Below, piece after piece: positions 18,025-26,994 of a DNA stretch of 64,000 bases. The notes beneath the pieces were generated by a model. The model saw only the letters and a program-made list of their open reading frames with translations. It was not told the DNA's origin and searched no databases. The stretch is taken from contig NZ_WOFU01000003.1 in the NCBI RefSeq assembly GCF_016879755.1, positions 533,425-597,424 on the forward strand, given 5' to 3'. Origin of the DNA: Bacillus sp. B15-48 (GTDB lineage: Bacteria > Bacillota > Bacilli > Bacillales > Cytobacillaceae). The position numbers were made by a program, and so were the translations under genes. Position 1 is the stretch's first letter. Every line of letters starts with the position of its first letter.

Positions 18025-18588
18025 GTGAAAATTCCAAAAGAAAACCGTATGACACTTGAAGAATATTATGAGTTCAGAAAGTCAAATGATGAATTATGGG
18101 AGTATATAGATGGGATGGTGTATATGTCTCCTTCTCCTTCGACAAAGCATCAGCGTATATCCATGAGATTGTCATCCCAACTATTCAGTTTGTTGAACGG
18201 GAAATCATGTGAAGTGTTTTCTGCTCCTTTTAATATAGAATTGAAGAGCGAAACAATGAATGATACACAGGTTGTCATTCCTGATATATCTGTGATTTGT
18301 GACAAATCAGCGCTTGGAGAACAAAAATATGTTGGTGTCCCTACTTTGATTGTCGAAATTGTATCACCATCAAATCAATCACACGACTTGGTTGTAAAGT
18401 TAAACCTGTACATGCAATATGGAGTGAAAGAATATTGGATTATCAATCCACTTTTTAACATGATTCAAGTTTATCTTTTAAACGAAGATGGTCATTATGT
18501 ACAAACAACTGTCTTAAAAGAAACTGGAAAAGCATATTCCTCTGTCATCGATGGCTTCATGGTACAGGCAGAAAGTTGTTTTGAATAG
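18025..18588 (+). CDS. Uma2-family (DUF820) putative endonuclease
   Basis: A 187-residue protein of the Uma2 family, a PD-(D/E)xK fold common in Bacillus and cyanobacteria. MTLEEYYEFRKSNDELWEYIDG opens the domain. VVIPDISVICDK gives the catalytic Asp, and PTLIVEIVSPSNQSHD...K gives the Glu and downstream Lys. GVKEYWIINPL is the typical final strand. I use the GTG at 18025 (AGGGGGG upstream); a TTG at 17995 with GAGAGG is a real alternative that adds ten residues. Its biological substrate is unknown. Confidence 0.8.
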   Translation: MKIPKENRMTLEEYYEFRKSNDELWEYIDGMVYMSPSPSTKHQRISMRLSSQLFSLLNGKSCEVFSAPFNIELKSETMNDTQVVIPDISVICDKSALGEQKYVGVPTLIVEIVSPSNQSHDLVVKLNLYMQYGVKEYWIINPLFNMIQVYLLNEDGHYVQTTVLKETGKAYSSVIDGFMVQAESCFE

Positions 18589-18630
18589 AAATTAGAAAGC
18601 CTACGTTAGAAAAACAATTTACTCCAAAAA

Positions 18631-18678
18631 GTTGACCCCCGACGCGGTAATACTTTACCGCAGTGGGGGTCAGGCACC
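18631..18678. repeat. family A-like palindromic repeat variant
   Basis: TTGACCCCCGACGCGGTAATACTTTACCGCAGTGGGGGTCAGG. The inner loop palindrome differs (CGGTAATACTTTACCG), but the ordering of arms is the same as in family A. Confidence 0.75.
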
Positions 18679-18689
18679 ATAATTAGATA

Positions 18690-20393
18690 CTACTTTTCGT
18701 TCTTAACTTTAGCCTTTTCAACAGTAAGTTGTAGGCTAGTTACCATGTTGTTAATCGCGCTAAACAGAGCTTTTACAGAGGAGGTCATAATATCTGTATC
18801 AATTCCGCACCCCCAAAATTTTGCTCCATTAAGAGAAGTAATTCCTACATAAGATACAGCTTTTGACCCTGAGCCTACTTCTAGTGCATGCTGCTTATAG
18901 ATTACATCTGTATAGTTGATTCCCAGATTCGTTTGAATTGCGTTGCTGATGGCGTCTAGTCTCCCATTCCCTTCGCCGGTAAATTCATATTCTTCATCAT
19001 TCATTCGGATCGATACATTTGTTTCGTAATGATCATTTTGAATGGCTTGATAATTGATAAACTCGACAGGAGAAATAATATTTACATACTCGCTAATGAA
19101 AATATCATAAATTTCATTCGGTAAAAGCTCTTTATGCTGACGATCTGAAGCATTTTTAACCTCATATCCAAAGCTCTCACGCATTTCGACAGGCAAATCA
19201 AGTCCATAGGATTGCTGAAGGATATAGGCAACTCCGCCCTTACCGGATTGACTGTTAATTCGGATAATATCTCCTTCGTATTCTCTACCAATATCCATTG
19301 GATCGATCAATAGATATGGGACTGACCAATGTTGAGTTTCTTTTTCCTCACGCCATTTCATCCCTTTTGCAATGGCATCTTGATGAGAACCCGAAAATGC
19401 AGTAAAGACAAGTTCGCCACCGTATGGGTGTCTTTCATGAACCTTCATTCTTGTTAATTTTTCACATTTAGCAATAATCTCAGGGATATTTTCAAAATTC
19501 AAATGCGTATCGACCCCATGTGAAAACATATTTAAAGCAAGCGTTACAATGTCCACATTCCCTGTTCTTTCTCCATTTCCAAACAATGTTCCTTCAACTC
19601 TCTGCGCTCCAGCAAGCATGCCAAGCTCAGCATCTGCAACCCCAGTTCCTCTATCATTATGTGGATGAACGGATATAATCACATTGTCCCGGTAGTTCAA
19701 ATGGTCACTCATATACTCAATTTGACTTGCGTATACGTGAGGCATGGACATCGACACCGTAGCAGGAAGATTGATAATCACCTTGTTATCAGCTGTCGGC
19801 TGCCAGATATCTAACACTTCGTTACAAACCTCAAGGGCAAACTCCATTTCTGTCCCCGTAAAGCTTTCCGGAGAATATTGAAATCGAAAGTTCCCTTCAG
19901 TTTCAGCAGCAAATTTCTTAAGCATTTTTGCACCGGTTACCGCGATATCAATAATATCTGCTTTCGGTTTTCTAAATACTTGCTCACGTTGGGCCACAGA
20001 TGTGGAGTTGTACAGGTGCACGACTGCTTTTTTTGCACCTTTTAGTGCTTCAAATGTCTTTGCTATAATATGATCTCTTGATTGGGTTAACACTTGAATC
20101 GTCACATCATCTGGAATCAAGTTTTGTTCAATCAATGCCCGTAAAAATGCGTATTCTGTTTCTGAGGCAGCAGGAAACCCTACTTCAATTTCCTTGAAAC
20201 CCACTTCCACCAGTAATTGGAAATATTCTAATTTCTCGTCCAGATTCATAGGGACGATCAAAGCCTGATTTCCATCTCGAAGATCGACACTACACCATGT
20301 AGGAGCTTCCGTAATATACTCCTTTTCTGTCCATTTCAAGCTTTTCACTGGGGGCATAAAGTACCCTCTCGCATATTTTTCAATATTTTTCAT
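18690..20393 (-). CDS. leuA: 2-isopropylmalate synthase, type 2
   Basis: A 567-residue enzyme making 2-isopropylmalate from acetyl-CoA and 2-oxoisovalerate, the first committed step of leucine synthesis. The start is the ATG at 20393 behind AAGGTGGGAG. The catalytic barrel has the signature SVDLRDGNQAL (residues ~36-46), IEVGFPAASETEY, and the metal-binding HPHNDRGTGVA. A C-terminal regulatory domain (from ~430) carries leucine feedback inhibition in this family. It belongs to the longer type common in actinobacteria and fungi, and it is not next to other leu genes. A leucine T-box lies immediately upstream. Confidence 0.92.
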   Translation of the reverse strand: MKNIEKYARGYFMPPVKSLKWTEKEYITEAPTWCSVDLRDGNQALIVPMNLDEKLEYFQLLVEVGFKEIEVGFPAASETEYAFLRALIEQNLIPDDVTIQVLTQSRDHIIAKTFEALKGAKKAVVHLYNSTSVAQREQVFRKPKADIIDIAVTGAKMLKKFAAETEGNFRFQYSPESFTGTEMEFALEVCNEVLDIWQPTADNKVIINLPATVSMSMPHVYASQIEYMSDHLNYRDNVIISVHPHNDRGTGVADAELGMLAGAQRVEGTLFGNGERTGNVDIVTLALNMFSHGVDTHLNFENIPEIIAKCEKLTRMKVHERHPYGGELVFTAFSGSHQDAIAKGMKWREEKETQHWSVPYLLIDPMDIGREYEGDIIRINSQSGKGGVAYILQQSYGLDLPVEMRESFGYEVKNASDRQHKELLPNEIYDIFISEYVNIISPVEFINYQAIQNDHYETNVSIRMNDEEYEFTGEGNGRLDAISNAIQTNLGINYTDVIYKQHALEVGSGSKAVSYVGITSLNGAKFWGCGIDTDIMTSSVKALFSAINNMVTSLQLTVEKAKVKNEK

Positions 20394-20440
20394 TAGGACT
20401 CCCACCTTTTCATTTATAATAGTTAGTAATAAAAATAAAT

Positions 20441-20690
20441 ACAAAAAGCCTATCATCTCTTAAGAGACGACAGGCTTAGCCTACGTGGTACCACTCTTTT
20501 TGATTCGTTATGGAAAATGAAACGAAACGAACCCACTTAAAGACTTTATTACGGTCGTCAACCGTTAAGACCTACCTATCGGCCTTACCACTCCTGGGCG
20601 AGTTGGGGAATTTATTAACTGTCTTTCACCAGCCGACAGCTCTCTAAATAATAAAGATTCCTTAATACTCCCGTTCACAGCGTTTAAACT
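20441..20690 (-). promoter_or_regulatory. T-box leader, probably leucine-specific
   Basis: On the minus strand the T-box core AGAGTGGTACCACG lies at 20481-20497. It is followed by a terminator (AGCCTGTCGTCTC / GAGATGATAGGCT, then TTTTTG) ending near 20441. Stem I carries an AGTA-type bulge (GGGAGTATTAAGGAATC) and a GCTGTCGGCTGGTGAAAGACAG apical region. A likely specifier CTC (Leu) is in CCCAACTCGCCCAGG at 20600-20602. Uncharged tRNA-Leu would favour the antiterminator and switch leuA on. Confidence 0.92.
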
Positions 20691-20920
20691 ATTCGATTCA
20701 TCTGACTTTTTTTTATCTTATAATGGAATTTGAAAATAATCAAGAGATAACTTTTAATTGTTTTGCCATGGAAATGGTTTCAAATGAGAGAACAACCGAT
20801 AATCTACTTCATTCCTATCATTTTTATGTATAGAGTGCACCCTCTAATTTCAAGAACCATTACAATTTCATGCTATATGAAACTTTTATAAAAAAATAAC
20901 TCAGCAAGTGACAGGGGTTT

Positions 20921-21370
20921 TCACCAAGCCCACCATAATGGCGGCTTTACTACCATAAACCAGAGCATGATTGAAAGAAGAATAATATAAATCCAGGTGG
21001 TGCGGTTCAATTTGACAATTAGCATGTCCTTATTGTGGCCATCCTCCTCAAACTTTCGAAGAGTTGGTGAAAAAGCACGTGCCAAAAAAAATAGGGAAGC
21101 AAACATAACTACAAGTGTCATAATGATCCACGGAGTGCCCCATGTCCATGGTCCCATGAGGACGAGCAAAATGCCGGACCCTACTAAGACATGCCCGGAA
21201 TGTTTCGAGAACCAGACTGCAAACCTAAAAATGTCGAGGTAAGCAGCAAGTTTCTCGTCTCCGGCCACTCGTAGTTTTTTTACCGTAGGTACGAGAATGA
21301 AAAAAGGTCCAATTGAACCAATCGCACTTAGTACGTGTAAATAAATGATAAAGCGGTACAATAAATCCAT
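20921..21370 (-). CDS. DUF2269-like membrane protein
   Basis: A 149-residue membrane protein with four helices. The start YRFIIYLHVLSAIGSIGPFF and the RFAVWFSKHSGHVLVGSGILLVLMG segment with conserved His residues resemble DUF2269 proteins of unknown function. The His residues (12, 57) sit in membrane segments and could hold haem or metal, which is speculation. It starts four bases after the ASCH-domain gene and shares its operon. Confidence 0.7.
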   Translation of the reverse strand: MDLLYRFIIYLHVLSAIGSIGPFFILVPTVKKLRVAGDEKLAAYLDIFRFAVWFSKHSGHVLVGSGILLVLMGPWTWGTPWIIMTLVVMFASLFFLARAFSPTLRKFEEDGHNKDMLIVKLNRTTWIYIILLSIMLWFMVVKPPLWWAW

Positions 21371-21374
21371 CTTA

Positions 21375-21725
21375 TTACTCGGTTACAGCTGTGAACTCAT
21401 GAACCCAAACTCTCATTTGCGGAAGCCAAGGCATACCAGGGTGGTAAGACAAGATGGACTGTTTATATTCCTCAACTGTGTTATAGCCTTCCTGTTTTGC
21501 ATGCTCATCCGTCAACTCTCCCAACGATTGGGAGTAAACACGGTCAACCTTGAATTTCTTATCCTCAAGGACCATAATTTCCCCAACATCAGCATAGCGG
21601 CCATTTCTGCGGGTAGCTGTTTTTTTGCCTTCAAGTACCTTTTGTACATCCTCAGGCATTGTAACAAGACGTTCAATCGAACAAGTCTTCGGTGGTAATG
21701 TGTTTTGTGATTCATTGTTGGTCAT
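21375..21725 (-). CDS. ASCH-domain protein
   Basis: A 116-residue protein. I start it at the ATG at 21725 behind AAAGGGG rather than the upstream 21791, which would add a hydrophobic stretch with no ribosome site. The core IERLVTMPEDVQKVLEGKKTATRR...GEIMVLEDKKFKVDRVYSQ fits the ASCH beta-barrel, whose GKKTxxxR loop is thought to bind RNA or a nucleotide. The last part has WLPQMRVWVHEF. The role is unknown. Confidence 0.7.
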   Translation of the reverse strand: MTNNESQNTLPPKTCSIERLVTMPEDVQKVLEGKKTATRRNGRYADVGEIMVLEDKKFKVDRVYSQSLGELTDEHAKQEGYNTVEEYKQSILSYHPGMPWLPQMRVWVHEFTAVTE

Positions 21726-21943
21726 AATAAAACCCCTTTCTAAAGTGATGTTATTAATGTACCATATTAACAAGGAAAATAGTAATAACATGAGGAGTGG
21801 TTGGGAAAAATTCTTAAGAATTGGATGGTTCGTAACATATACAAATTACTTATAATAGATTTTAATCTAAATATTAATGCGTACAGCAAGTACCTAAAAG
21901 TAAATTAGTAACGAGAGCTGATTGTTTAAGGAGTTGAGATGAT

Positions 21944-22408
21944 TTGACATGGACAGTTGCTATTACCGTATTGATTGGAATTATTCTTAAAATGGCTATG
22001 AGTCCTCCAAGTATTGTTGTCGGATGGCTGGTAAGTAAATTTGCACTTCATCCAAAACTTCATTCAGAAAATGTGACTGTTACATTTAACGGAAAGCAAT
22101 TAGAAGACGAAGAAAAAATTAGATTTACTGCCTATTTTAATGAAGCTACGTTACTAGAAAAACATTTTATCTTTCCAGGCAATGAACATTTGTTTTTACA
22201 GCCAGAAACCGACGTTACTCCATTTGTAATCACCGTAAAAAATGGCAAAAAGGATGTTAATTTCTTTGTTTATAATTATGTTGATCGAGTTGATGTAGTC
22301 AAGCAATCCAACAAGAAAGTTGAATCTTATAGTCTTAGATCTAATCATCTACAAACATTTACTTTATCAACTAAGGTGAATGTGATCAAAAGCTACATGT
22401 ACAATTAA
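21944..22408 (+). CDS. yfmQ: YfmQ-family protein
   Basis: A 154-residue protein starting with TTG (21944) ten bases after AAGGAG. One N-terminal membrane helix (residues 4-30, MTWTVAITVLIGIILKMAM then PPSIVVGWLV) is followed by a soluble domain with VTVTFNGKQLEDEEKIRFTAY, FPGNEHLFLQPETDVTPFVI and KKDVNFFVYNY. This agrees with YfmQ of Bacillus, a protein of unknown role probably exposed at the cell surface. It is monocistronic, followed by a long hairpin. Confidence 0.75.
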   Translation: MTWTVAITVLIGIILKMAMSPPSIVVGWLVSKFALHPKLHSENVTVTFNGKQLEDEEKIRFTAYFNEATLLEKHFIFPGNEHLFLQPETDVTPFVITVKNGKKDVNFFVYNYVDRVDVVKQSNKKVESYSLRSNHLQTFTLSTKVNVIKSYMYN

Positions 22409-22432
22409 CATTCAATAACATGATTTACGTAC

Positions 22433-22508
22433 CAAAAAACTCCTATTGTAGAAGTGATGACCTTGTTATGTTCCTAAACAAAACAAGTATTCTACAAAGG
22501 AGTTTTTC
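22433..22508 (+). terminator. long hairpin after the yfmQ-like gene
   Basis: AAAACTCCTATTGTAGAA pairs with TTCTACAAAGGAGTTTTT across a 35-base loop and ends in a T-run. It is probably the terminator of the upstream gene, although the long loop is unusual. Confidence 0.6.
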
Positions 22509-22535
22509 AATTATAATTAGAAGTAAAGGCATCAA

Positions 22536-22817
22536 TTAAATGTTTAATGATAAAGTTGCGGGTATCGTTAGCTGTTTTAAGCAGACCTTGCTGCACAACA
22601 CCTCTTCGATAGGAGACAAGAACCCGCGGAGATAAGTAATTAAATAATTTATATATATGGATGTTTGACAACTTTGCGGCCCTTTGCCAAACGTTCGTCT
22701 TAACAGCTTACTGATGTAACTGCTAATACTGACCACTAAATGCTGCTCAACCTTTTGCTCCCCTCTTTCATTTGAAATGGCAAATTTAAATTCAATACTT
22801 AGTATGTACAAAGACAT
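22536..22817 (-). pseudogene. DUF2294 N-terminal fragment
   Basis: The translated piece contains VSISSYISKLLRRTFGKGPQ and YLRGFLSPIEEVL, matching the start of DUF2294 proteins (about 120-220 residues, unknown function). It then degenerates and stops. No ribosome site precedes the ATG. It follows another broken DUF2294 piece. Confidence 0.6.
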
Positions 22818-22841
22818 TTCAAATAAAAGAGAAAAGATGAT

Positions 22842-23036
22842 TTAGCGAAAATGAAAGATTAAGTATTTTTTATCATGTTCATAATCTCGGAGAATAAATA
22901 CATCATCGATTGTTCGTCCAAAGAATTCCTCAAAAACAGTTATATTATTCCTAAGGTTCAGCTTCATCTCTCTCGTATGACCATGCAGTATATCTGTATA
23001 CCCACGTTGATACAGAAAACGATCGAAGGAGTGCAT
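22842..23036 (-). pseudogene. DUF2294 C-terminal-like fragment
   Basis: The 64-codon frame ends in FFGRTIDDVFILRDYEHDKKYLIFHFR, which resembles the last strand and tail of DUF2294 proteins (EDIF.D.D...D.SYI.F). The upstream part is missing and merges with the PAS remnant. With the neighbouring piece it suggests two tandem family members that have decayed. Confidence 0.5.
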
Positions 23037-23159
23037 AACACCTTTACACTCGACAATACACTAGTTTTGTTCCGATTTCAAAACCCTAAATCGTTCTGGA
23101 GCTTTATGTTCTTTGGCATCTACGCGGAACATTAGGTGTAACAAGTCCTTTAAATCAAT

Positions 23160-23381
23160 TTATGATCCCTGCTGAGGGAGTTTTAGCGAAAAATGAAGAA
23201 ACTCAGCTGGCACATCAGTTTCGCGCTTTGCGTAACCTGTCAGTTTCTCATAAGCCATATTTACAAAAACTAATTTTCCTTTTAAATCGATGATAAAAGA
23301 AGCTTTATTAACGGGAAGGTAGGAGTTTATATTCGAATCTATGTACAAGTTTAGTAATCTGTTTTCCTGTAATTCTTCCAT
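23160..23381 (-). pseudogene. PAS-domain gene, truncated
   Basis: The start is convincing (GAAGGGGGG seven bases before ATG). The first 60 residues include SFIIDLKGKLVFVNMAYEKL then TGYAKRETDVPAEF, the first half of a PAS sensor fold. The frame stops at codon 74 with no output domain. It is probably a shortened sensory regulator. Confidence 0.6.
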
Positions 23382-23406
23382 TTAGTAAGCCCCCCTTCTA
23401 AAAAAA

Positions 23407-23454
23407 ATTAAAGCCAAAAAAGAGCACACATTTCCCGCTCTTTTTTGGCTTTAA
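23407..23454. terminator. bidirectional intrinsic terminator
   Basis: Perfect arms TTAAAGCCAAAAAAGAG and CTCTTTTTTGGCTTTAA with an internal loop. A/T-runs on both sides allow use in either direction. Confidence 0.75.
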
Positions 23455-23563
23455 TTTCCCTTTATGTAACTGAATCAATTTCATAAATGCCTTTTTTAAA
23501 AAAACACAAACCAACAGAATTATTAGTTACCCAAATTTTTAAATTTACATCTGCTGAATTAGA

Positions 23564-23691
23564 TGTTGATTTCCGTTCCAGGCGGCGCTTTCCGCGGGCG
23601 GACCGTGAGCCTCCTCGTCGCTTTGCTCCTGCGGGGTCTCACCTGGTCACGCTTCTCCCGCAGGAGTCGCCGCCTTCCACTCCAATCAACA
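23564..23691. repeat. GC-rich palindromic repeat, MITE-like
   Basis: The stretch begins TGTTGATTTCC and ends with its near complement CCAATCAACA, with inner arms CAGGCGGCG and CGCCGCC. It is far richer in GC than its surroundings (TTTCCGCGGGCGGACCGTGAG). A very similar GC-rich repeat is, from memory, scattered through many Bacillaceae genomes. Here it is nested inside the insertion sequence. Confidence 0.75.
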
Positions 23692-23730
23692 GGTTCTTTA
23701 TTTAGAGTTGATAATACCACAGTTACTAAT

Positions 23731-25134
23731 TTAGGCAACTTGTTTTTTATTTAATAAGGTATCGATGCGATTAGCAGCTAACCTTGATGCATTATAAACT
23801 AACGTTACTAAATCAAAGTGAACTTTTGCGCGTTTCCCTGTACGATAAGGAACATTGTTTAGTTGAAAGTACAATTTGAGATATGCATTCACTCTTTCTA
23901 CAGCTGTGCGGCTTTTAAAGATTGTTTTCCAAGCCCTCGAACCTCTTGCAGGTGCAGTATATCTCCTTAGATCTGTAGTGATTTTTACTTTATAAATCTT
24001 TTGACATATCCCTTCGTTAGCTAAAGGGCAGTCTTTGCATTCCTTTGGCCTTGTGTATTTGAGTGTTTCGTATTTTGGATCGAAACTATCATAGCGATAC
24101 GAATGCTCTCGGAAACAAGTGGGAGCGAAATGTTTATCGAACCCTTCGGGCTCAGGTTCATTACGTTTGTTATAGGCAATAACGGACTGTTGGCCCATAC
24201 GGTGAATTTGTTCATAAATCGGTTCGTAATCATAGCCTGCATCCATCGTTCCATATTTTATAGTAAGGGGGAGTTTTTCAATCCCTTTCAATAATGGAAT
24301 GGCTGCTTTACCATCATTTAGGTTGCCTGAACTCATGATGGATTGAAGGATATACTGACTTTTTGTACCAACCGCAAGATGAGCTTTAAAACCATACCAG
24401 AATTCATTTTTTCCTTCGCTGTTTTTCTTAACACCCCATTCTGGATTTTGGGGAATTTCGGTACGAAGTTGTTCCAAAGAAACGTCCAACTGCTCTTCAA
24501 TTTTCTTTTCAAAAAGAGGGAGATTGGCTTCAAGTTCTGCTTGTTCAACTAGCCATTGTTCTCTTTCCTCTTTTGTTTTACGCCCACGTTTTTTTGGCTC
24601 AGTTTTTGGTTTTTCCTCTTTAGGGGGAGCTTGATCTTTGGCTTCAAAGTGTGTGGCATCAATGGATACAGTATCATCCGTAATAAAACCTTCTGTAATA
24701 GCTTGATGTAGAATCGTTTCATTAGCTTCTTCAAGAGCAGTTGATTCACTAATGATCGTAATCATCCTTGAATAGGCTGATTACGAGGGAATACTATCAG
24801 AAACCAAAAAACCGCAATCTAAACGGAAAATCATATCATTTTTTAATCGCTTAACAAGGTCCTTGATAAATGGAATCCGTTCCGTTAATCGAGCAACAAG
24901 CGAGTAAATCATAGCCGTATAGTTCAGTTTGACTGGTCTACCAAAACGAGACTTCTTCGTTACCACAGCGAAGATTGGCTCAATGTCAATGGCTGAAAAA
25001 ATAGCTTCAAACCGATGGGTAGGTTCTAAATCGTATAATTCTTGTAGGTCAAACAGGCTTCCTTGTCGTATAATAGGCATAGGGAGTCTTCCTCCAGTCT
25101 TATTAGTTTGTGTGGTGCTTACTAAATTCGACAT
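23731..25134 (-). pseudogene. IS1182-type transposase with one in-frame stop
   Basis: Two frames, 24781-25134 and 23731-24765, lie in the same phase and are separated only by a TAA (24781-24783) in the sequence SDSIPS*SAYSR. Joined, they give a 467-residue transposase. Recognisable parts are FDLQELYDLEPTHRFEAIF with RFGRPVKLNYTAMIYSLVAR at the N-terminus, then VSIDATHFEAKDQ and GTMDAGYDYEPIY with catalytic-type Asp residues, a Cys-rich ECKDCPLANEGIC, and RTAVERVNAYLK with the last acidic residue. A single base change would restore it, so loss is recent. Confidence 0.85.
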
Positions 25135-25396
25135 TTTGGGGAGGTACTCCTTTTTTTAGTGCTTAAAAGCCTTGAGCCCGTTGGGCTCATAATTATGAAA
25201 TTGATTCAACTAAATAATCATATCGAAAAGAAATTAATATGTTTGTTTTTTTATGAATTTAAAACAACAGAAGCATTCTTTCCTCTGTTCCATTTATAAT
25301 GGTACCCTTTTACGTGAACCGATTCAATATTATTGCATTTATTTCCCATGTTCTTGTTATTAACAGTGGCGGTGGCATTACCGGGAAAAGGTAAAA

Positions 25397-25444
25397 GGGG
25401 TCCCCCCAGTGAAGTAAAGTTCACTTCCTTCGAGGGACTGACCC
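25397..25444. repeat. family A palindromic repeat
   Basis: GGGGTCCCCCCAGTGAAGTAAAGTTCACTTCCTTCGAGGGACTGACCC, a slightly degenerate copy that ends 11 bases before the osmoprotectant operon stop. Confidence 0.8.
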
Positions 25445-25454
25445 ACTGGCCTTA

Positions 25455-26339
25455 CTAATCAATTAAACCAGCTTCTTGTAAAAACTCCTTTGCGACAACT
25501 TCAACCATCATGCCTTCGTTATCCACTTTAGCATTCATCGCTCGCATCGTCTGTTCATCAATTTTACCTTCTAGCTGCCGTAATACCCCCTCTAGTTCAG
25601 GATATTTTTCGAGCGCTTCTTCTAACACTAGAGGAAGGGCGTGATATGGTGGAAAGTAAGACTTATCGTCTTCGAGTACTCTCAAATCGTAGATCTGTAA
25701 TTGACCATCTGTTGTGTAGGAATTGATTACATCCACTTCACCTTCAGCAATTGCACGATACATCATCCCATGGTCCATTCCCTTTACACCTTTAAACTTT
25801 AAATCATATTCTTCTTGAAACCCTGGTAAACCGTCCGGACGATCAATGAATTCAAAAACAGCCCCAAGCGTAAATTGTTCGGAAACGTCCGCAAAGTCAC
25901 TGAATGTTTCTACGCCAAGTCTCTCTGCTGATGTTTCGTCTAATGCCAGTGTGTACGTATTATTAAACCCAAATGTATTAAATGCCACAATATTATCCTT
26001 TGCAACAAGTTCCTTCGTTTTTGCTAAGGTTTCTTCTGCCGTTCCGGGAGATTCACCATAATACGTAATCACAATCGTACCTGTATAATCTGGTATCACA
26101 TGAATACTGCCATTCATCAAGGCATTCCAAACAACATTTGAACCACCAAGATTTTCCTTATATACGACATTTATATCCGTCTTCTCTTCAATCAATTGAC
26201 CCATAATATACGATAAAATGATGCTTTCAGTATTATTTCGAGAACCAATCGTGAGTGTATCGTCATTATGTAAGATGCACCCGCCTAGTAGAATAACCAT
26301 AATAAAAGCGATAAAAAGCAAAATTAATTTTTTCTTCAT
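25455..26339 (-). CDS. osmoprotectant ABC transporter substrate-binding lipoprotein
   Basis: A 294-residue lipoprotein (signal ending VILLGGC) of the OpuAC/OpuCC-type glycine betaine-binding family. TLTIGSRNNTESIILSYIMGQLIEE and HVIPDYTGTIVITYYG at the N-terminus, and GEVDVINSYTTDGQLQIYDLRVL near the C-terminus, are typical. It lies downstream of the permease gene with one base between. It delivers a quaternary ammonium solute to the permease; the exact ligand is not readable from sequence. Confidence 0.9.
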   Translation of the reverse strand: MKKKLILLFIAFIMVILLGGCILHNDDTLTIGSRNNTESIILSYIMGQLIEEKTDINVVYKENLGGSNVVWNALMNGSIHVIPDYTGTIVITYYGESPGTAEETLAKTKELVAKDNIVAFNTFGFNNTYTLALDETSAERLGVETFSDFADVSEQFTLGAVFEFIDRPDGLPGFQEEYDLKFKGVKGMDHGMMYRAIAEGEVDVINSYTTDGQLQIYDLRVLEDDKSYFPPYHALPLVLEEALEKYPELEGVLRQLEGKIDEQTMRAMNAKVDNEGMMVEVVAKEFLQEAGLID

Positions 26340-26340
26340 C

Positions 26341-26994
26341 CTATTTCAACCCTTCTGGTGTAGACCAACGTTCAAGCCTGTTGAAGGAAAACTCAAGCAA
26401 AAGCGCTAATATAGCAGCAGGGATCGCTCCTAAAAATATTAAACCATCTATTCCCCGTGTAATGCCTAAGAATATAAAGTCTCCAAGCCCACCAGCTCCT
26501 ATAAATGCTGCCAATGTCGCATTTCCCACGTTAATAACGGCAGCGGTACGGACTCCAGCCATTATAATTGGTAACGCCAAAGGAAGCTCAACCTTAAATA
26601 ATATTTGTTTGCTCTTCATTCCCATTCCTTTGGCAGCTTCTAACGTTGCCTTATCTACATCTTTGATCCCTGTATATGTATTTCGAACAATCGGTAAAAG
26701 TGAATACAAAAATAGTGCTGCAATTCCTGTTTTCACACCAATTCCAAAGACAGGGATTAAAAACCCAAGTACTGCTAGGCTTGGAATGGTTTGCATAATT
26801 CCTGTTCCACCTAGTATTAACGGTACTAGCGATGGTACGCGCGTAATTAGAATACCGAGGAAAACGCCAAGTATAACGGCCATCAACATCGAAAAAAACA
26901 CGAGTTGAATATGAATAAATGTCGCTTCTAGCACATCGGCCCAACGCATTTGTGTTTGTTGAACAATTTGTTCCCATAAACTTAAATTCTTCAT
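26341..26994 (-). CDS. osmoprotectant ABC transporter permease
   Basis: A 217-residue permease with five to six membrane helices. The start at 26994 is chosen because of GGAGG at the right spacing; it overlaps the end of the ATPase gene by four bases. The EAA-type cytoplasmic loop is TLEAAKGMGMKSKQILFKVELPLALPIIMAG. Only one permease gene is present, where B. subtilis OpuB/OpuC have two, so the protein probably works as a homodimer. Confidence 0.9.
   Translation of the reverse strand: MKNLSLWEQIVQQTQMRWADVLEATFIHIQLVFFSMLMAVILGVFLGILITRVPSLVPLILGGTGIMQTIPSLAVLGFLIPVFGIGVKTGIAALFLYSLLPIVRNTYTGIKDVDKATLEAAKGMGMKSKQILFKVELPLALPIIMAGVRTAAVINVGNATLAAFIGAGGLGDFIFLGITRGIDGLIFLGAIPAAILALLLEFSFNRLERWSTPEGLK

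Larger units (their letters stand above)
23471..25208 (-). mobile_element. IS1182-like insertion sequence, inactivated
   Basis: A 16-bp perfect inverted repeat (TGAATCAATTTCATAA) occurs at 23471-23486 and, reversed, at 25193-25208. It brackets a transposase reading frame. The element is about 1.74 kb, including a 128-bp GC-rich repeat inserted between the transposase end and the left inverted repeat. No clear target duplication was found. The family is assigned by resemblance of the transposase. Confidence 0.7.

Noticed and set aside
23487..23754. Two plus-strand frames of 60-70 codons rich in Arg and Pro
   Set aside because: They are translations of the GC-rich palindromic repeat.
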